Origin: JBMNGH01 sp050949725
Lineage (GTDB): Bacteria > Bacillota > Thermosediminibacteria > Thermosediminibacterales > Tepidanaerobacteraceae
Assembly: GCA_050949725.1 (NCBI GenBank)
Contig: JBMNGH010000009.1
Span: forward strand, 59,328 to 123,327
Direction: 5' to 3'
Length of the DNA stretch: 64,000 nt
Below the pieces are notes generated by a model. That model was given only the letters and a program-made list of their open reading frames with translations, was not told the origin of the DNA and searched no databases. Made by a program: the position numbers and the translations under genes. Shown here in pieces: positions 34,608-45,200 of this stretch; position 1 is the stretch's first letter; each line of letters starts with the position of its first letter.

Positions 34608-36602
34608 ATGAACAATGAGGTAGTTATTGCTCTAGCAGGTAATGCTAATGTAGGCAAAAGCGTTATATTCAACCATTTAACCGGATTAAACCAGATAATC
34701 GGGAATTGGCCAGGCAAAACTGTTGAAAGGGCAGAGGGAATATTTAAATTTAAGGGCAGAAGCATAAGAGTGGTTGATTTACCGGGAATATATTCACTTT
34801 CCGCTTACTCTCAGGAAGAAATTGTTTCAATGGATTTTATAGCATCAGAAAGACCGGATGTCGTAATAAATGTTGTTGATGCATCAAACCTTGAGAGGAA
34901 TCTTTTTCTGACAATACAGCTTTTGGAATTACATGTGCCTATGGTACTTGCTTTAAATCAGGTCGATTTTGCGCACAGCAAGGGGATCGAAATAGAGTCC
35001 AAAAAGCTTTCGGATATGCTTGGAATACCTGTTGTGGAGACCGTTGCTACAAGAGGCAAGGGGCTCGACATTTTGATGAGTAAGGCTTTAGCGATAGCGG
35101 ATTCTGCAAGAAACAGACATGCCGCCTGCGCCAATGCTAAAGCTTTCGACTTTGCTAATGAAAAAGTGCTAAATTACCACCCGGATATCTGTAGTTCAAT
35201 GAAAAAGATTTGCGATATTATTGATGAGAGTAAGATAAATATTACAAATCATTACCATCCTTTATGGCTATCATTGAAGCTAATAGAACGTGACAGATAT
35301 ATTGAGCGGAAAATAAAGAAGACATCAGATGGGCAAACCGTTTACACAAAAATACAAAGAATAATAGCAGAATTGGAGAAAAAGTTTTCAGAACCACTCT
35401 CAACGGTTGTAACATCTGAGCGATATAAGATTGCCGCACGCATTTCGAAAAATAGCTCAAAAAAAGTGTTGCTCAGTAAAGTTAAATTTAGCGAGCTTTT
35501 AGATAAAATGGCTATGGATAATCTATGGGGATACGCTTTGATGGCGTTTGTTATTTTTATGTCGTTCTACGGTATATTTAAGTTTGGCGAATTTTTTTCG
35601 GAAATGCTTGCAAACTTTTTTGAGGGATTCAAACCCATTTTTTACGATTCTGGTATTCCAGAAATTTATAAAGATATTTTGTGGGATGGGCTTGTTGAAG
35701 GGTTTATTTCTGCGGTTACAGTCGTACTTCCATATATACTGCCATTTTATATATTTCTTGCAATCCTTGAAAACTCGGGATATCTTGCCAGAATAGCATT
35801 TCTTGTGGATAAAATAATGCACAGGATTGGACTTCATGGGAAGGCCATCATACCGATACTCATGGGATTTGGCTGTAATGTGCCGGCTGTGCTCGGCACA
35901 AAAATTCTTGAAACGAGAAGAGAAATTGCGATAGCATCATTTATGGCGACACTCGTTCCATGTTCAGCCAGGATTGTTATCATTCTCAGCACGATAGGAA
36001 TCTTTATGGGGCCTCAGTACGCCCTTGCTGTATTTGCACTCGATATCCTGATTATATATATAGCAGCATTCTTTGCAAATAAAATCGTCCCAGGAAAAAC
36101 TTATGATCTTATCATGGAACTTCCGGACTACAGGTTGCCAGCATTAAAGCCTACAATAAAGCAGACATGGTTTAGGATTAGGGATTTTTTATATGTAGCA
36201 CTTCCGATAATAATCATTGGAAGTCTTTCTATAGAAATCCTAAAAGCCCTGAACGTTTTTGGATATATAACTCGTGTGACTGACCCCGTTATCGTAAATT
36301 GGCTTGGCCTTCCCTCTGCTGCAGGCATTGTTCTTATATTCGGATTGCTGCGAAAAGAACTTACTATAATAATGCTTTTAGCCCTTTCGGGAGCGGCTTC
36401 TATTGCACAGGTTTTGACTCCGCGGCAAATGCTGGTCTTCGGAATAATAACTATGCTTTATATTCCGTGTATTGCAACAATCGCTGCATTGAAGAAAACG
36501 GTAGGTTGGTTCGGAACGATCTTGATTGTTGCAATAGAAATTTTCGGCTCCCTGGTAATAGGTGGGTTGCTCAACCATTATCTAGGATATATTATCGTTT
36601 AA
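34608..36602 (+). CDS. feoB: Ferrous iron transport protein B
   Basis: 664 aa. N-terminal GTPase: GNANVGKSVIFNHLTG (P-loop), GNWPGKTVERAEG, DLPGIYSLSAYS and LALNQVDFA (G4, with Gln in place of the usual Met/Lys). Residues from about 300 form the membrane part with two gate domains (VVLPYILPFYIFLAILENSGYLARIAF; GFGCNVPAVLGTKILETRRE; VPCSARIVIILSTIG). Takes up Fe2+ under anaerobic conditions. Confidence 0.95.
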   Translation: MNNEVVIALAGNANVGKSVIFNHLTGLNQIIGNWPGKTVERAEGIFKFKGRSIRVVDLPGIYSLSAYSQEEIVSMDFIASERPDVVINVVDASNLERNLFLTIQLLELHVPMVLALNQVDFAHSKGIEIESKKLSDMLGIPVVETVATRGKGLDILMSKALAIADSARNRHAACANAKAFDFANEKVLNYHPDICSSMKKICDIIDESKINITNHYHPLWLSLKLIERDRYIERKIKKTSDGQTVYTKIQRIIAELEKKFSEPLSTVVTSERYKIAARISKNSSKKVLLSKVKFSELLDKMAMDNLWGYALMAFVIFMSFYGIFKFGEFFSEMLANFFEGFKPIFYDSGIPEIYKDILWDGLVEGFISAVTVVLPYILPFYIFLAILENSGYLARIAFLVDKIMHRIGLHGKAIIPILMGFGCNVPAVLGTKILETRREIAIASFMATLVPCSARIVIILSTIGIFMGPQYALAVFALDILIIYIAAFFANKIVPGKTYDLIMELPDYRLPALKPTIKQTWFRIRDFLYVALPIIIIGSLSIEILKALNVFGYITRVTDPVIVNWLGLPSAAGIVLIFGLLRKELTIIMLLALSGAASIAQVLTPRQMLVFGIITMLYIPCIATIAALKKTVGWFGTILIVAIEIFGSLVIGGLLNHYLGYIIV

Positions 36603-36775
36603 TCCTATGTGAAACAGATGATTTACAAAAATGATGCACATTTAAAATGCTGTTTTTAGCATTTAGGAATCTATTATCGAAAAGCGCTAATAATGAGGAG
36701 ATGTCAAATTATCATCTGCCGTAAAATACACTGAAGATTTCTCCTAATAATAACTGAAGTTATTGTTGCGGAAAA

Positions 36776-36833
36776 GAAGCCGGGGACGATCGTAAGAGAG
36801 TCTCTCGCTTCTTTTTTTTATAAAAAAAGAAGC
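36776..36833 (+). terminator. Terminator region after feoB with overlapping palindrome
   Basis: GAAGC (36776-36780) pairs with GCTTC (36807-36811), followed by eight T: a terminator-like hairpin. The same GCTTC plus T-run pairs downstream with A7GAAGC (36822-36833) to give a perfect 12-bp stem with a 3-nt loop, so two structures compete. May act on both strands. Confidence 0.55.
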
Positions 36834-36932
36834 AGATTTTACATTAAATAGTTTCGAAGAGATAGAAAACGAAAAATCGCAATAAACCGGTGTTTGTTAA
36901 AAATAATGGTGTTTTATGATTGTGTACAACAT

Positions 36933-37002
36933 TTGATATGTGCAAAAAACCAGGTATAATATAAAACTACAGCACATATAGCAGCGCTCAATATTGAGTG
37001 CT
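36933..37002 (+). promoter_or_regulatory. Promoter and 20-bp palindrome before the inositol genes
   Basis: TTGATA (36933-36938), 16 bp, TATAAT (36955-36960). In the early transcribed region, 36983-37002 is a near-perfect 20-bp palindrome (AGCGCTCAAT and its partner, one mismatched pair). Its right half matches half a CIRCE element, but the spacing is wrong for HrcA. A possible operator for an unknown repressor. Confidence 0.5.
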
Positions 37003-37097
37003 AATAATATAAGATTTGAACTTTCCAGATAAATCTGGGCTTGCTGGTATTTTTATAAAATATATAGAAAGTACTTCTGATTTAAACATTAGCTGAT

Positions 37098-37165
37098 CGG
37101 GGGTAATTTCTGTATAATAATTATGCCATCAATATAGACACTCCCGTTTGGCCGGGGGTGTTTTT
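37098..37165 (+). promoter_or_regulatory. Attenuator-like leader before inositol-1-phosphate synthase
   Basis: CACTCCCG (37139-37146) and CGGGGGTG (37153-37160) form a terminator with six-base loop and T5. An identical heptamer CGGGGGT upstream (37098-37104) can pair with the same ACTCCCG (37140-37146), forming a competing antiterminator. The coding start is 95 nt further. No known riboswitch class was matched. Confidence 0.5.
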
Positions 37166-37255
37166 AGTATTTATAAAAAATAGATACTTAAATTATTATC
37201 TTGGAGTAAATTTTTTTAAATATTATAAACAAATTTGTAAAGGAGGAGATTCTTA

Positions 37256-38344
37256 TTGTCTAAAGTAAAAATAGCCATTGCAGGTGTTGGGAACTGTGCA
37301 AGCGCTTTATTACAAGGAATTGAAATGTACAAACACTCGGAAGACACAATAGGGCTTATGCATTATGATCTTGGAGGTTATAAACCTGGTGATATTGAAG
37401 TAGTCGCAGCTTTTGACGTAGATAAGCGCAAAGTAGGAAAAAAGCTTAAAGAGGCGATATTTTCTAAACCAAACTGCACTACCGTTTTCTATGATAAGCT
37501 ACCCGATTATCCTGCTTACGTACATATGGGTCCTGTTTTAGACGGAGTATCCGGACACATGGCGGATTATGACACGGATAAGAGTTTTGTAGTAGCTGAT
37601 CAGGAGCCGTGTGATGTAGTCCAAGTTCTAAAGGAAAGCGGCGCAGAAATGCTGATCAACTATCTACCGGTGGGTTCTGAAGAAGCCGTGAGATTTTACG
37701 CTGAAGCATGTTTAGAAGCCAATGTTGGATTCATCAACGCCATGCCGGTTTTCATCGCTTCAGATGATGGTTGGGCAAAAAAATTTAGTGATAAAGATAT
37801 TCCACTTATCGGTGATGATGTAAAGAGCCAGGTTGGGGCTACCATCGTTCACCGAACTCTAACCAAATTGTTTGAAAACCGAGGGGTAATTCTCGACCGT
37901 ACTTACCAATTAAACTTTGGGGGAAATACCGATTTCTTGAACATGCTAAACCACAGCAGGCTTAAATCAAAGAAAAAGTCTAAGACACAGTCTGTGCAAT
38001 CTGAGCTTAAAAATGCCCTGGCCGATGACAATATTCATATTGGCCCGAGTGATTATATTCCATGGCTGAATGATAATAAAATATGTCACATACGCATGGA
38101 GGGAAGAGGTTTCGGCAACGTCCCGCTTACATTGGACGTCAAACTGTCTGTGGAAGATGCGCCTAATAGCGGGGGTGTAATGATCGATGCTATTAGATGC
38201 ATGAAACTTGCCCTCGATCGCAAGATCGGCGGTGTTCTGAACGCCATTTCAGCTTATTCAATGAAGTCACCGCCTGTTCAGTACACCGACACAGAAGCCA
38301 AGAAGATGGTGGAGGAATTTATTGAAGGCAGGAGAGAACGTTAA
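37256..38344 (+). CDS. ino1: myo-Inositol-1-phosphate synthase
   Basis: 362 aa. NAD-binding start KIAIAGVGNCASALLQGIE, then VVAAFDVDKRKVGKKL, INYLPVGSEEA, PLIGDDVKSQVGATIVHRTL and the catalytic-domain segment QLNFGGNTDFLNM. Converts glucose 6-phosphate to L-myo-inositol 1-phosphate. The length is that of the short archaeal/bacterial type. TTG start, 7 nt after AAGGAGGAG. Overlaps the next gene by one base, so the two are one operon. Confidence 0.92.
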   Translation: MSKVKIAIAGVGNCASALLQGIEMYKHSEDTIGLMHYDLGGYKPGDIEVVAAFDVDKRKVGKKLKEAIFSKPNCTTVFYDKLPDYPAYVHMGPVLDGVSGHMADYDTDKSFVVADQEPCDVVQVLKESGAEMLINYLPVGSEEAVRFYAEACLEANVGFINAMPVFIASDDGWAKKFSDKDIPLIGDDVKSQVGATIVHRTLTKLFENRGVILDRTYQLNFGGNTDFLNMLNHSRLKSKKKSKTQSVQSELKNALADDNIHIGPSDYIPWLNDNKICHIRMEGRGFGNVPLTLDVKLSVEDAPNSGGVMIDAIRCMKLALDRKIGGVLNAISAYSMKSPPVQYTDTEAKKMVEEFIEGRRER

Positions 38345-39675
38345 TGAGAGCTGTAATACTTGCTGCCGGTGAAGGAAAGAGGCTGAGGCCTTACTTTGAC
38401 AGGCCCAAGCCTCTTGTACATTTATTAGGCCTTTCATTAATTGAACGAAATATTTTATCTTTGAGGGAATGCGGAATTAAGGATTTTGTTATTATTACAG
38501 GTTGTTACGCTGAGGAAATACGGGATTATTTAGGTGACGGAAAAAGACTCGGTGTAAACATAAAATATTTACATAATGAGGATTGGCAACTGGGCAACGG
38601 AGTAAGCGCCTATACCTTTCATAAGGACTATCAACAAGATGAAGAATTTATATTAATGATGTCAGACCATATTTTCGGAATGAATCTTCTCAAAACTTTT
38701 ATTACTGATGCGCAAAAAATCAAAGAAAACGAACTCTTAATAGCTGCGGACAGGCGACTGGAGAAGGTTTTTGACCTTGATGAGTGCACTAAAATAAAAG
38801 CTGAGCGGGATTATGCCATAAAGCTGGGCAAAAAGCTTTGTGATTTTAATGCCGTGGATTGCGGCCTATTTATTGGCACAGGAGCACTTTTGGATGCCTT
38901 GGTCAAAGCAATTTCCCAGGGATGCTACACTCTTACAGATGCGGTAAACATCCTAGCCGGTTCAGGTAAAGCAAAACTGCATTTCGTAAATGATTTTTGG
39001 ATTGATGTGGATGATTATGCCAGCTATCAACAATGTAAAAAAGTCCTCCTGCGTTCTCTGGTCCCTGAGAAAGACGGTTTTATTTCTCATTATTTTAACC
39101 GCAGGTTTTCCCTTATGATAACAGGAATTTTGGCCCGTATGAAGATAACACCTAATCAAATTACAGTTATTTCATTTTTAACAGCAGCAGGCGCAGCCTT
39201 GTGTTTTGCTCTAGGAGGGCACCTTTATGGAGGGTTGCTTGCTCAGCTCAGTTCAGTAATCGATGGGGTTGATGGCGAGATTGCCCGATTAAAGTTTCAG
39301 AAGACCAGTTACGGGGCACTTTTTGACTCTATACTTGATCGATATGCGGATTTTATGATTGTGCTCGGACTTGCGTATTCATTGAATTTCACAACGAACA
39401 GTACATCCGTTTTGCTTGTAGCTGCAGCTGCGTTGACAGGAGTGCCCATGTCCATGCTTTTCAAGGAGAAATTCCATTCCCTTATCGGAGAACCTTATTT
39501 ACCGGAAATATACGATGGCATATTCCGATATATTCCGGCAAACAGGGACGGCAGGCTGTTTATCGTCATGTTGGGCGGTATTTTTAATCAACCTTTGGCC
39601 ACACTGGTTATCCTTGCAGCCGTTGCTCATATCCAGACTTTCATACGCCTTTATCAAGCTCGCAGATTAATGTAG
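38344..39675 (+). CDS. Bifunctional inositol-1-P cytidylyltransferase / CDP-alcohol phosphatidyltransferase
   Basis: 443 aa fusion. Residues 1-230: nucleotidyltransferase fold (VILAAGEGKRLRPYFDRPKPLVHLLG). Residues 250-443: CDP-alcohol phosphatidyltransferase with membrane segments and the full motif DGVDGEIARLKFQKTSYGALFDSILDRYAD. This domain order is that of the IPCT/DIPPS enzymes that make phospho-di-myo-inositol phosphate, a thermoprotective solute of hyperthermophiles. The ino1 gene directly before it supplies the substrate. Alternatively the product could be an inositol phospholipid headgroup. Confidence 0.85.
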   Translation: MRAVILAAGEGKRLRPYFDRPKPLVHLLGLSLIERNILSLRECGIKDFVIITGCYAEEIRDYLGDGKRLGVNIKYLHNEDWQLGNGVSAYTFHKDYQQDEEFILMMSDHIFGMNLLKTFITDAQKIKENELLIAADRRLEKVFDLDECTKIKAERDYAIKLGKKLCDFNAVDCGLFIGTGALLDALVKAISQGCYTLTDAVNILAGSGKAKLHFVNDFWIDVDDYASYQQCKKVLLRSLVPEKDGFISHYFNRRFSLMITGILARMKITPNQITVISFLTAAGAALCFALGGHLYGGLLAQLSSVIDGVDGEIARLKFQKTSYGALFDSILDRYADFMIVLGLAYSLNFTTNSTSVLLVAAAALTGVPMSMLFKEKFHSLIGEPYLPEIYDGIFRYIPANRDGRLFIVMLGGIFNQPLATLVILAAVAHIQTFIRLYQARRLM

Positions 39676-39684
39676 CTTTTATAT

Positions 39685-40593
39685 TTACATCATATCTTCT
39701 TTTTTTCGATCATCTCGATTATGGGTAGATTTAGCAGGATATGGGATGGCGCGTCTGTGACTGAAGACATAATTTACGAGGTTAAACCCTTCCAACAGGG
39801 CCTGTGCTTCATCCAGGTAGTCACCAAGCTGCTCAAGGGAATGAGCATCTGAGCCAATTGTAAAGATCTTCACGCCTGATTGAGCTGCCAGAGCCACTAT
39901 TTCTCTAGACGGATGGAATTCGTTTAATCCCCTGCGGAGGCTGGAGGTGTTAATTTCCAGTCCCATTTTCCTGCGTGCCATTTCCTCAAAGATCGGTTCT
40001 ATCGCACCACGATGAATTTTCAAGATTTTAGAACCAAAATATCTTAAGCCATAACGCTGATAAATGTCAATGTGAGCTATAGCGTCAAAAAGACCTGTTG
40101 CAACCGCTTCTTTTAGGGTACTAAAGTAGTCTGTTCTTACTTGGGATAAGCTTCTAGACTGAAAATAATTCGGGCTTTCCTTCATGGAAGAAATAGCGAT
40201 GTGCTCAAGGCAGTGAATGGCACCCAAGACAAAATCGAAGGGGTAATCGTCAACAATTTCTTCTATTTCCTTTTCACAGCCCATGCAGTATCCAACTTCG
40301 ATTCCGGCTTTTACCCGGAGATTATCCTCCTTGAACTCCCTCTGGGCTTGTATAATATCATCAAAATATTTATCCAACCATGTATGGTTGAATACCGAAA
40401 TCTTTTCCCCATTTAAGACAGCAAAATTGTCTATTTTCTTACGCACAGGGTCCAACTCGACATGAGTTGTAAAACAAATATCTTTGAGCCCTAATTCCAA
40501 AGCCCTGTAGCAATAGTCCTTTACCCTGACTGGAGAAGCATCTATCGAAAAATCCGGATGAATGTGATAATCGGTTCTGGCTAATTTTAACAA
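39685..40593 (-). CDS. PHP-domain phosphoesterase (histidinol-phosphatase-like)
   Basis: About 302 aa. PHP metal motifs: DYHIHPDFS near the N-terminus, FTTHVEL, GIEVGYC, GAIHCLE, AIAHIDIY and IGSDAHSLEQLGDYLDEA near the C-terminus. Hydrolyses phosphomonoesters with a multinuclear metal centre. Convergent with the inositol fusion gene and only 9 nt from it. Could be the missing phosphatase of a di-inositol-phosphate route or an ordinary histidinol phosphatase. TTG at 40593 lies about 11 nt from AAGGTGG; an upstream TTG at 40620 has no site. Confidence 0.82.
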   Translation of the reverse strand: MLKLARTDYHIHPDFSIDASPVRVKDYCYRALELGLKDICFTTHVELDPVRKKIDNFAVLNGEKISVFNHTWLDKYFDDIIQAQREFKEDNLRVKAGIEVGYCMGCEKEIEEIVDDYPFDFVLGAIHCLEHIAISSMKESPNYFQSRSLSQVRTDYFSTLKEAVATGLFDAIAHIDIYQRYGLRYFGSKILKIHRGAIEPIFEEMARRKMGLEINTSSLRRGLNEFHPSREIVALAAQSGVKIFTIGSDAHSLEQLGDYLDEAQALLEGFNLVNYVFSHRRAIPYPAKSTHNRDDRKKEDMM

Positions 40594-40767
40594 TGTTGCT
40601 ATTTCCACCTTCCCAAGCAATAGTAGTAATGTTATGCAATTAGCAGAAGATATTAAATTGGTAAAGATATTATATATGAATTTTGGACTCGAATAAATAC
40701 AGCACTGTGCTCTAATGCCGAAACAAAAACGCTATTTCAAAGTAGATTTCCGAATCGAATAGCATTC

Positions 40768-41598
40768 TCACAATTCAACTACAGTTCCTACATTACAGAA
40801 GAAAAACTTTTCCCCGAATTCTTGTGCCAGGAGGATAGAGGCTTTAAGACCTGTGCAATGGGATACTCCTATTTTGTTGATGTCGAATTGTTTTAAGGTT
40901 TTTACGCTTTGTTCTAACTGCTCTTCGCTTACCGCACCCAGATGGGTTCCACCAATGATGGCGTGAATATGGGTTTGACCTGTCTGTTTGATTGCGTACT
41001 CCAATATGTTAATCATTCCCGAATGTGCGCACCCGAGAATGATAAAAAGTCCTTTATCTGTTTCAAGTACCAAAGACTGGTCATCAATAATAGTATCTTG
41101 TTGAAAACCTGTGCTCGTTTTAATAACCAAATTTGTATCGCCTTTTTCAAAATAAGATATTCTTGGAATTTCTCCTGTCAGAGATAAACCGGGTGCGATT
41201 TCTTGCCATGCTTTATTAAACCGGAAACGAGCACCCCTGTTTTCCAGAACCGAACGTGAAAATGGGATGCCAATGTGTGTTGCTTTTTTGTTCCTTAATG
41301 AGTAGCTTTCCTTAAAGATGTCCGGATGTGTATACACATCTGTATGTCCTGTTAGGGATAACACATCAAGCAGACCCCCAGTATGGTCATGATGATGATG
41401 GCTGAGCATAATAGCCTTGACTGTGGAAAGGTCTACTTTTAGAAAACGCGTATTATTAATTATGGCCTTGCCCTGACCCGTATCGAAAAGATAATTTCCT
41501 TGTGAAGTCTCGAGAAATACTGACCAACCATGCTCGGCAATGCAACCTGTATTAAAAGATACATAATTTTCACACAGAACCGTAGCTTTCACTTTCAT
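40768..41598 (-). CDS. Metallo-beta-lactamase-fold hydrolase
   Basis: 276 aa. MBL motif SHHHHDHTGG near residue 67, then ILGCAHSGMINI, IIGGTHLG and GVSHCTG. The layout matches the family named for 7,8-dihydropterin-6-methyl-4-(ribofuranosyl)aminobenzene-5'-phosphate synthase, but most bacterial members are uncharacterised MBL proteins. ATG preceded by AAGGAGTG. Alone on the minus strand. Confidence 0.85.
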   Translation of the reverse strand: MKVKATVLCENYVSFNTGCIAEHGWSVFLETSQGNYLFDTGQGKAIINNTRFLKVDLSTVKAIMLSHHHHDHTGGLLDVLSLTGHTDVYTHPDIFKESYSLRNKKATHIGIPFSRSVLENRGARFRFNKAWQEIAPGLSLTGEIPRISYFEKGDTNLVIKTSTGFQQDTIIDDQSLVLETDKGLFIILGCAHSGMINILEYAIKQTGQTHIHAIIGGTHLGAVSEEQLEQSVKTLKQFDINKIGVSHCTGLKASILLAQEFGEKFFFCNVGTVVEL

Positions 41599-41844
41599 AA
41601 AAACACTCCTTCAGTTGTGTTTTGCAATTTTGGGCATATGACCATTATTTGTTTTCATAATAACATCTAATAGATTATGCAGTCAACATTTTACCAGTCA
41701 TATTTTTGGCATTTTCCAATCAAAAAATAATAATATATTTTTATGATAATACAATAATATCCGGTATTGCTAAGGAACTGGGTGTCAACTTTAAAGACAA
41801 GTATTAAAATTAAATGTAAAAAATCGACCGAAACTTCATAATAA

Positions 41845-41873
41845 TTGACATAATGCCCTAAATGCTGTATCAT
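41845..41873 (+). promoter_or_regulatory. Promoter of the T-box/ileS transcript
   Basis: TTGACA (41845-41850), 17 bp, TATCAT (41868-41873). The transcript would start near 41880, just ahead of the T-box leader. The 41599-41844 stretch before it is AT-rich with nothing else recognised. Confidence 0.8.
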
Positions 41874-41899
41874 ATATTATCGAAGTTTTATATATGGGT

Positions 41900-42155
41900 A
41901 AGACGTTTATTTTTAAAGGGAAAAGTAATGATGGGGATAGTAAGCTGTATCAAAAATCCTAAAGCGATCTGGGGATGGTGGAAGCCCGGAGATTTATACA
42001 GCCCAAGATCACCCCGGAGCGCACCATCGAAAGTTGAGTAGGTGATGCCGGTTAGCTGCCGTTATTTTAATGAGTAGCCATGGTGCTTAGGCATTGTGTC
42101 TATTAGGGTGGTAACACGGGAGAAAATCTCGTCCCTTGCGGGCGAGATTTTTTGA
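41900..42155 (+). promoter_or_regulatory. T-box riboswitch (isoleucine)
   Basis: Leader with the T-box sequence AGGGTGGTAACACGGG near 42104-42120, followed by a terminator whose arms are AAATCTCGTCCC and GGGCGAGATTTTTT (about 42125-42153). Upstream stem I has a plausible specifier ATC (42008-42010, Ile) followed by A. Uncharged tRNA-Ile would stabilise the antiterminator and switch on ileS. Confidence 0.9.
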
Positions 42156-42275
42156 CTATATTTATTAATATTTAAAGTAATATTAATTACACAAGGTCAA
42201 AATAAAATGCCGGGTAAAATAACTAAAAAATTTGACCATACAGTATATTGAAAAGTGATCATTAGGAGGTTTGCA

Positions 42276-45200
42276 ATGTTTAAAAAAGTCGAGCCAACAA
42301 TGAATTTTGTTCCTATAGAGGAAAAAATCCTTGATTTTTGGAACGAAAAGAATATTTTCGAAAAGAGCTTAAGAATTAGGGAGAATGCACAAAACTATGT
42401 GTTTTATGAAGGACCACCGACTGCTAATGGTAGGCCTCATGCCGGTCATGTGATGACTCGTGTTGTAAAAGATTTGATACCGAGATATAAGACCATGATT
42501 GGTTACAAAGTTGATAGAAAGGCAGGTTGGGATACTCACGGTTTGCCCGTAGAGCTAGAGGTTGAAAAACAACTCGGGATAAGTGGCAAGCCTCAGATTG
42601 AAAGATATGGCGTACAACAATTTATAAAAAAGTGTAAGGGCAGTGTATTTACTTATGAACAGGAATGGCGCAAAATGTCCGAGCGAGTCGGTTTTTGGAT
42701 AGATATGGACGATCCTTATGTCACTTATCATAATGACTATATTGAGTCAGTGTGGTGGGCTTTAAAGAAGATTTGGGAAAAAGGGCTATTGTATGAAGGA
42801 CATAAAGTAGTCCCTTATTGCCCGCGTTGTGGTACTTCCCTGTCGAGCCACGAGGTAGCTCAAGGATATGAAGAAGTTGAAGACCCATCGGTGTTTGTGA
42901 AATTTCCAATCGAGGGTCAAGAAGATACCTATTTTCTCGTGTGGACCACAACGCCTTGGACACTTCCATCTAATGTGGCTCTCGCAGTTAAGGACAATTA
43001 TACCTATGTGAAAGTGAAGCAGGGCAATGACAAGCTGATAATGGCAGAAGAAAGACTTAAGGTCATTGAAGAAGGATATGAGGTTCTTGAAAAGTATCAA
43101 GGCATAGACCTAAAGGGTATGAAATACAACCCTGTATTTCCATTTTTTCAACATGAAAATGAAAAGGCTTTTTATGTAATAACAGCCGATTTTGTCACTC
43201 TTGATGAGGGGACGGGAATAGTTCATTTGGCCCCTGCGTTTGGTGAGGATGATTCAAGAATGGGCCAAAAATACGGGCTTCCGGTATTACAGCCTGTGGA
43301 TTCTCAGGGGAGATTTACTGAAGAAGTATCACAATGGGCAGGAAAGTTTGTAAAAGATGCGGACAATGAAATTATCAAAGACCTGGCAAACAGGGGTCTA
43401 TTATTCCAATCAGAAAGGTACATGCATACCTACCCTTTTTGCTGGAGGTGTGATACACCGCTGCTATATTATGGCCGAAGCAGTTGGTTTATTAAGACAA
43501 CGGAAATAAGGGATAAACTTCTCGAGATAAACGAAAAAATCGGATGGCATCCTGAACATATTAGGGACGGCAGGTTTGGAAATTTCCTCGAAAATGTCAT
43601 TGACTGGTGTCTAAGTCGTGAACGCTATTGGGGTACACCCTTGAATATATGGATATGTGAAAGTTGTAATCATAGACATGCAGTGGGGAGTATCAATGAA
43701 CTTAAAAAAATGAGCATCGATGAAATAGAACATATTGAACTCCACAAGCCGTACGTTGATAATGTTGTCTTGCGGTGTCCTGAATGTGGTGAAAATATGA
43801 AGCGGGTGCCCGAAGTAATAGACTGCTGGTTCGACTCAGGTTCTATGCCGTTTGCACAATACCATTATCCATTTGAAAACAAGGAGTATTTTGAAAACCA
43901 TTTCCCAGCAGATTTCATATCTGAAGCGATAGATCAGACCAGGGGATGGTTCTATAGCCTTTTGGTAATATCTACACTTCTTTTTGATAAATCACCGTAT
44001 AAAAACGTGCTGGTGATGGGACATGTTCTCGATGAGTTCGGGCAGAAGATGAGCAAGCATAAGGGGAATGTACTAGATCCGTGGGAAGTGTTAAATGAAC
44101 AAGGTGCGGACGCTATGCGTTGGTATCTGTATGTTGCGAGCCCTCCTTGGAGTCCCAGCCGTTTCTATAAGGAGGCAGTCAATGAAGCCCAAAGACGGTT
44201 TTTGGGGACACTCTACAATGTATACTCTTTCTTTGTGCTTTATGCCAATATAGATAATTTTAATCCAGCTGATTATTCGCTTGATCCTGATAAGAGAACT
44301 GAAATAGATAGGTGGCTGCTGTCAAGACTAAACAGTTTGATTACAAATGTTAGAAAAGAGCTTGATGAACTCGACATTACAGGTGCGGCAAGGTCCATGG
44401 AATCCTTTGTGGATGACATGAGCAATTGGTACGTCCGCCGCTGTAGAGAAAGATTTTGGAAAGCGGATATGGACGAAGACAAGATCGCCGCATATCTCAC
44501 TCTTTATGAATCTCTTGTCACATTTATCAAAATAGCGGCCCCGTTTGTTCCGTTTATTTCAGAGGAAATATACCAAAATCTTGTAAAAGTACCTTATCCC
44601 GATGCAGCTGAGAGCGTTCATTTGTGTGATTATCCAGAAGCAAATCTGGAGCTCATAGACATAACTCTGGAGCATAAAATGCAACTCGCAAGAAAGATAG
44701 TAGAACTAGGGCGTGCAGCCAGAAATAAGGCAAAAATCAAAAATAGGCAACCGCTTAAAAAGATGCTTGTCCAGCTAAAAAGCGCGAAAGATGAAGAACT
44801 TCTTTTAACATTGTCCGATATAATAAAGGAAGAGCTGAATATAAAGGAGATAGAATATACTAGCGTTGCGGAAGAATACTTCACTTATACTGTTAAGCCC
44901 AGGTTCGACCTGTTAGGCCCAAAATACGGTAAATTGATGTCTGCTATTGCCCGGGAAATAGCAGCATCTAATCCGGCCGAACTAATAAACACAGCGATGG
45001 AAAAAGGCGAAGTTGTATTAAACGTAAATGACGAATCGATAAAAATAGCTCAAGGTGAACTTGACATTAGAGCACGAGACAGAGAGGGTTTTTGCGCAGA
45101 AGGTGAAAGCGGATATTACGTTGTGCTGGATACCTCGATAACGCCCGAACTCATGCTTGAAGGTATAGCCCGTGAGATGATAAGTAAGATTCAGAATATG

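Noticed and set aside
36983..37002. CIRCE (HrcA) operator
   Set aside because: Only the right half matches GAGTGCTAA and the spacer is 6 rather than 9 nt; no chaperone gene follows.
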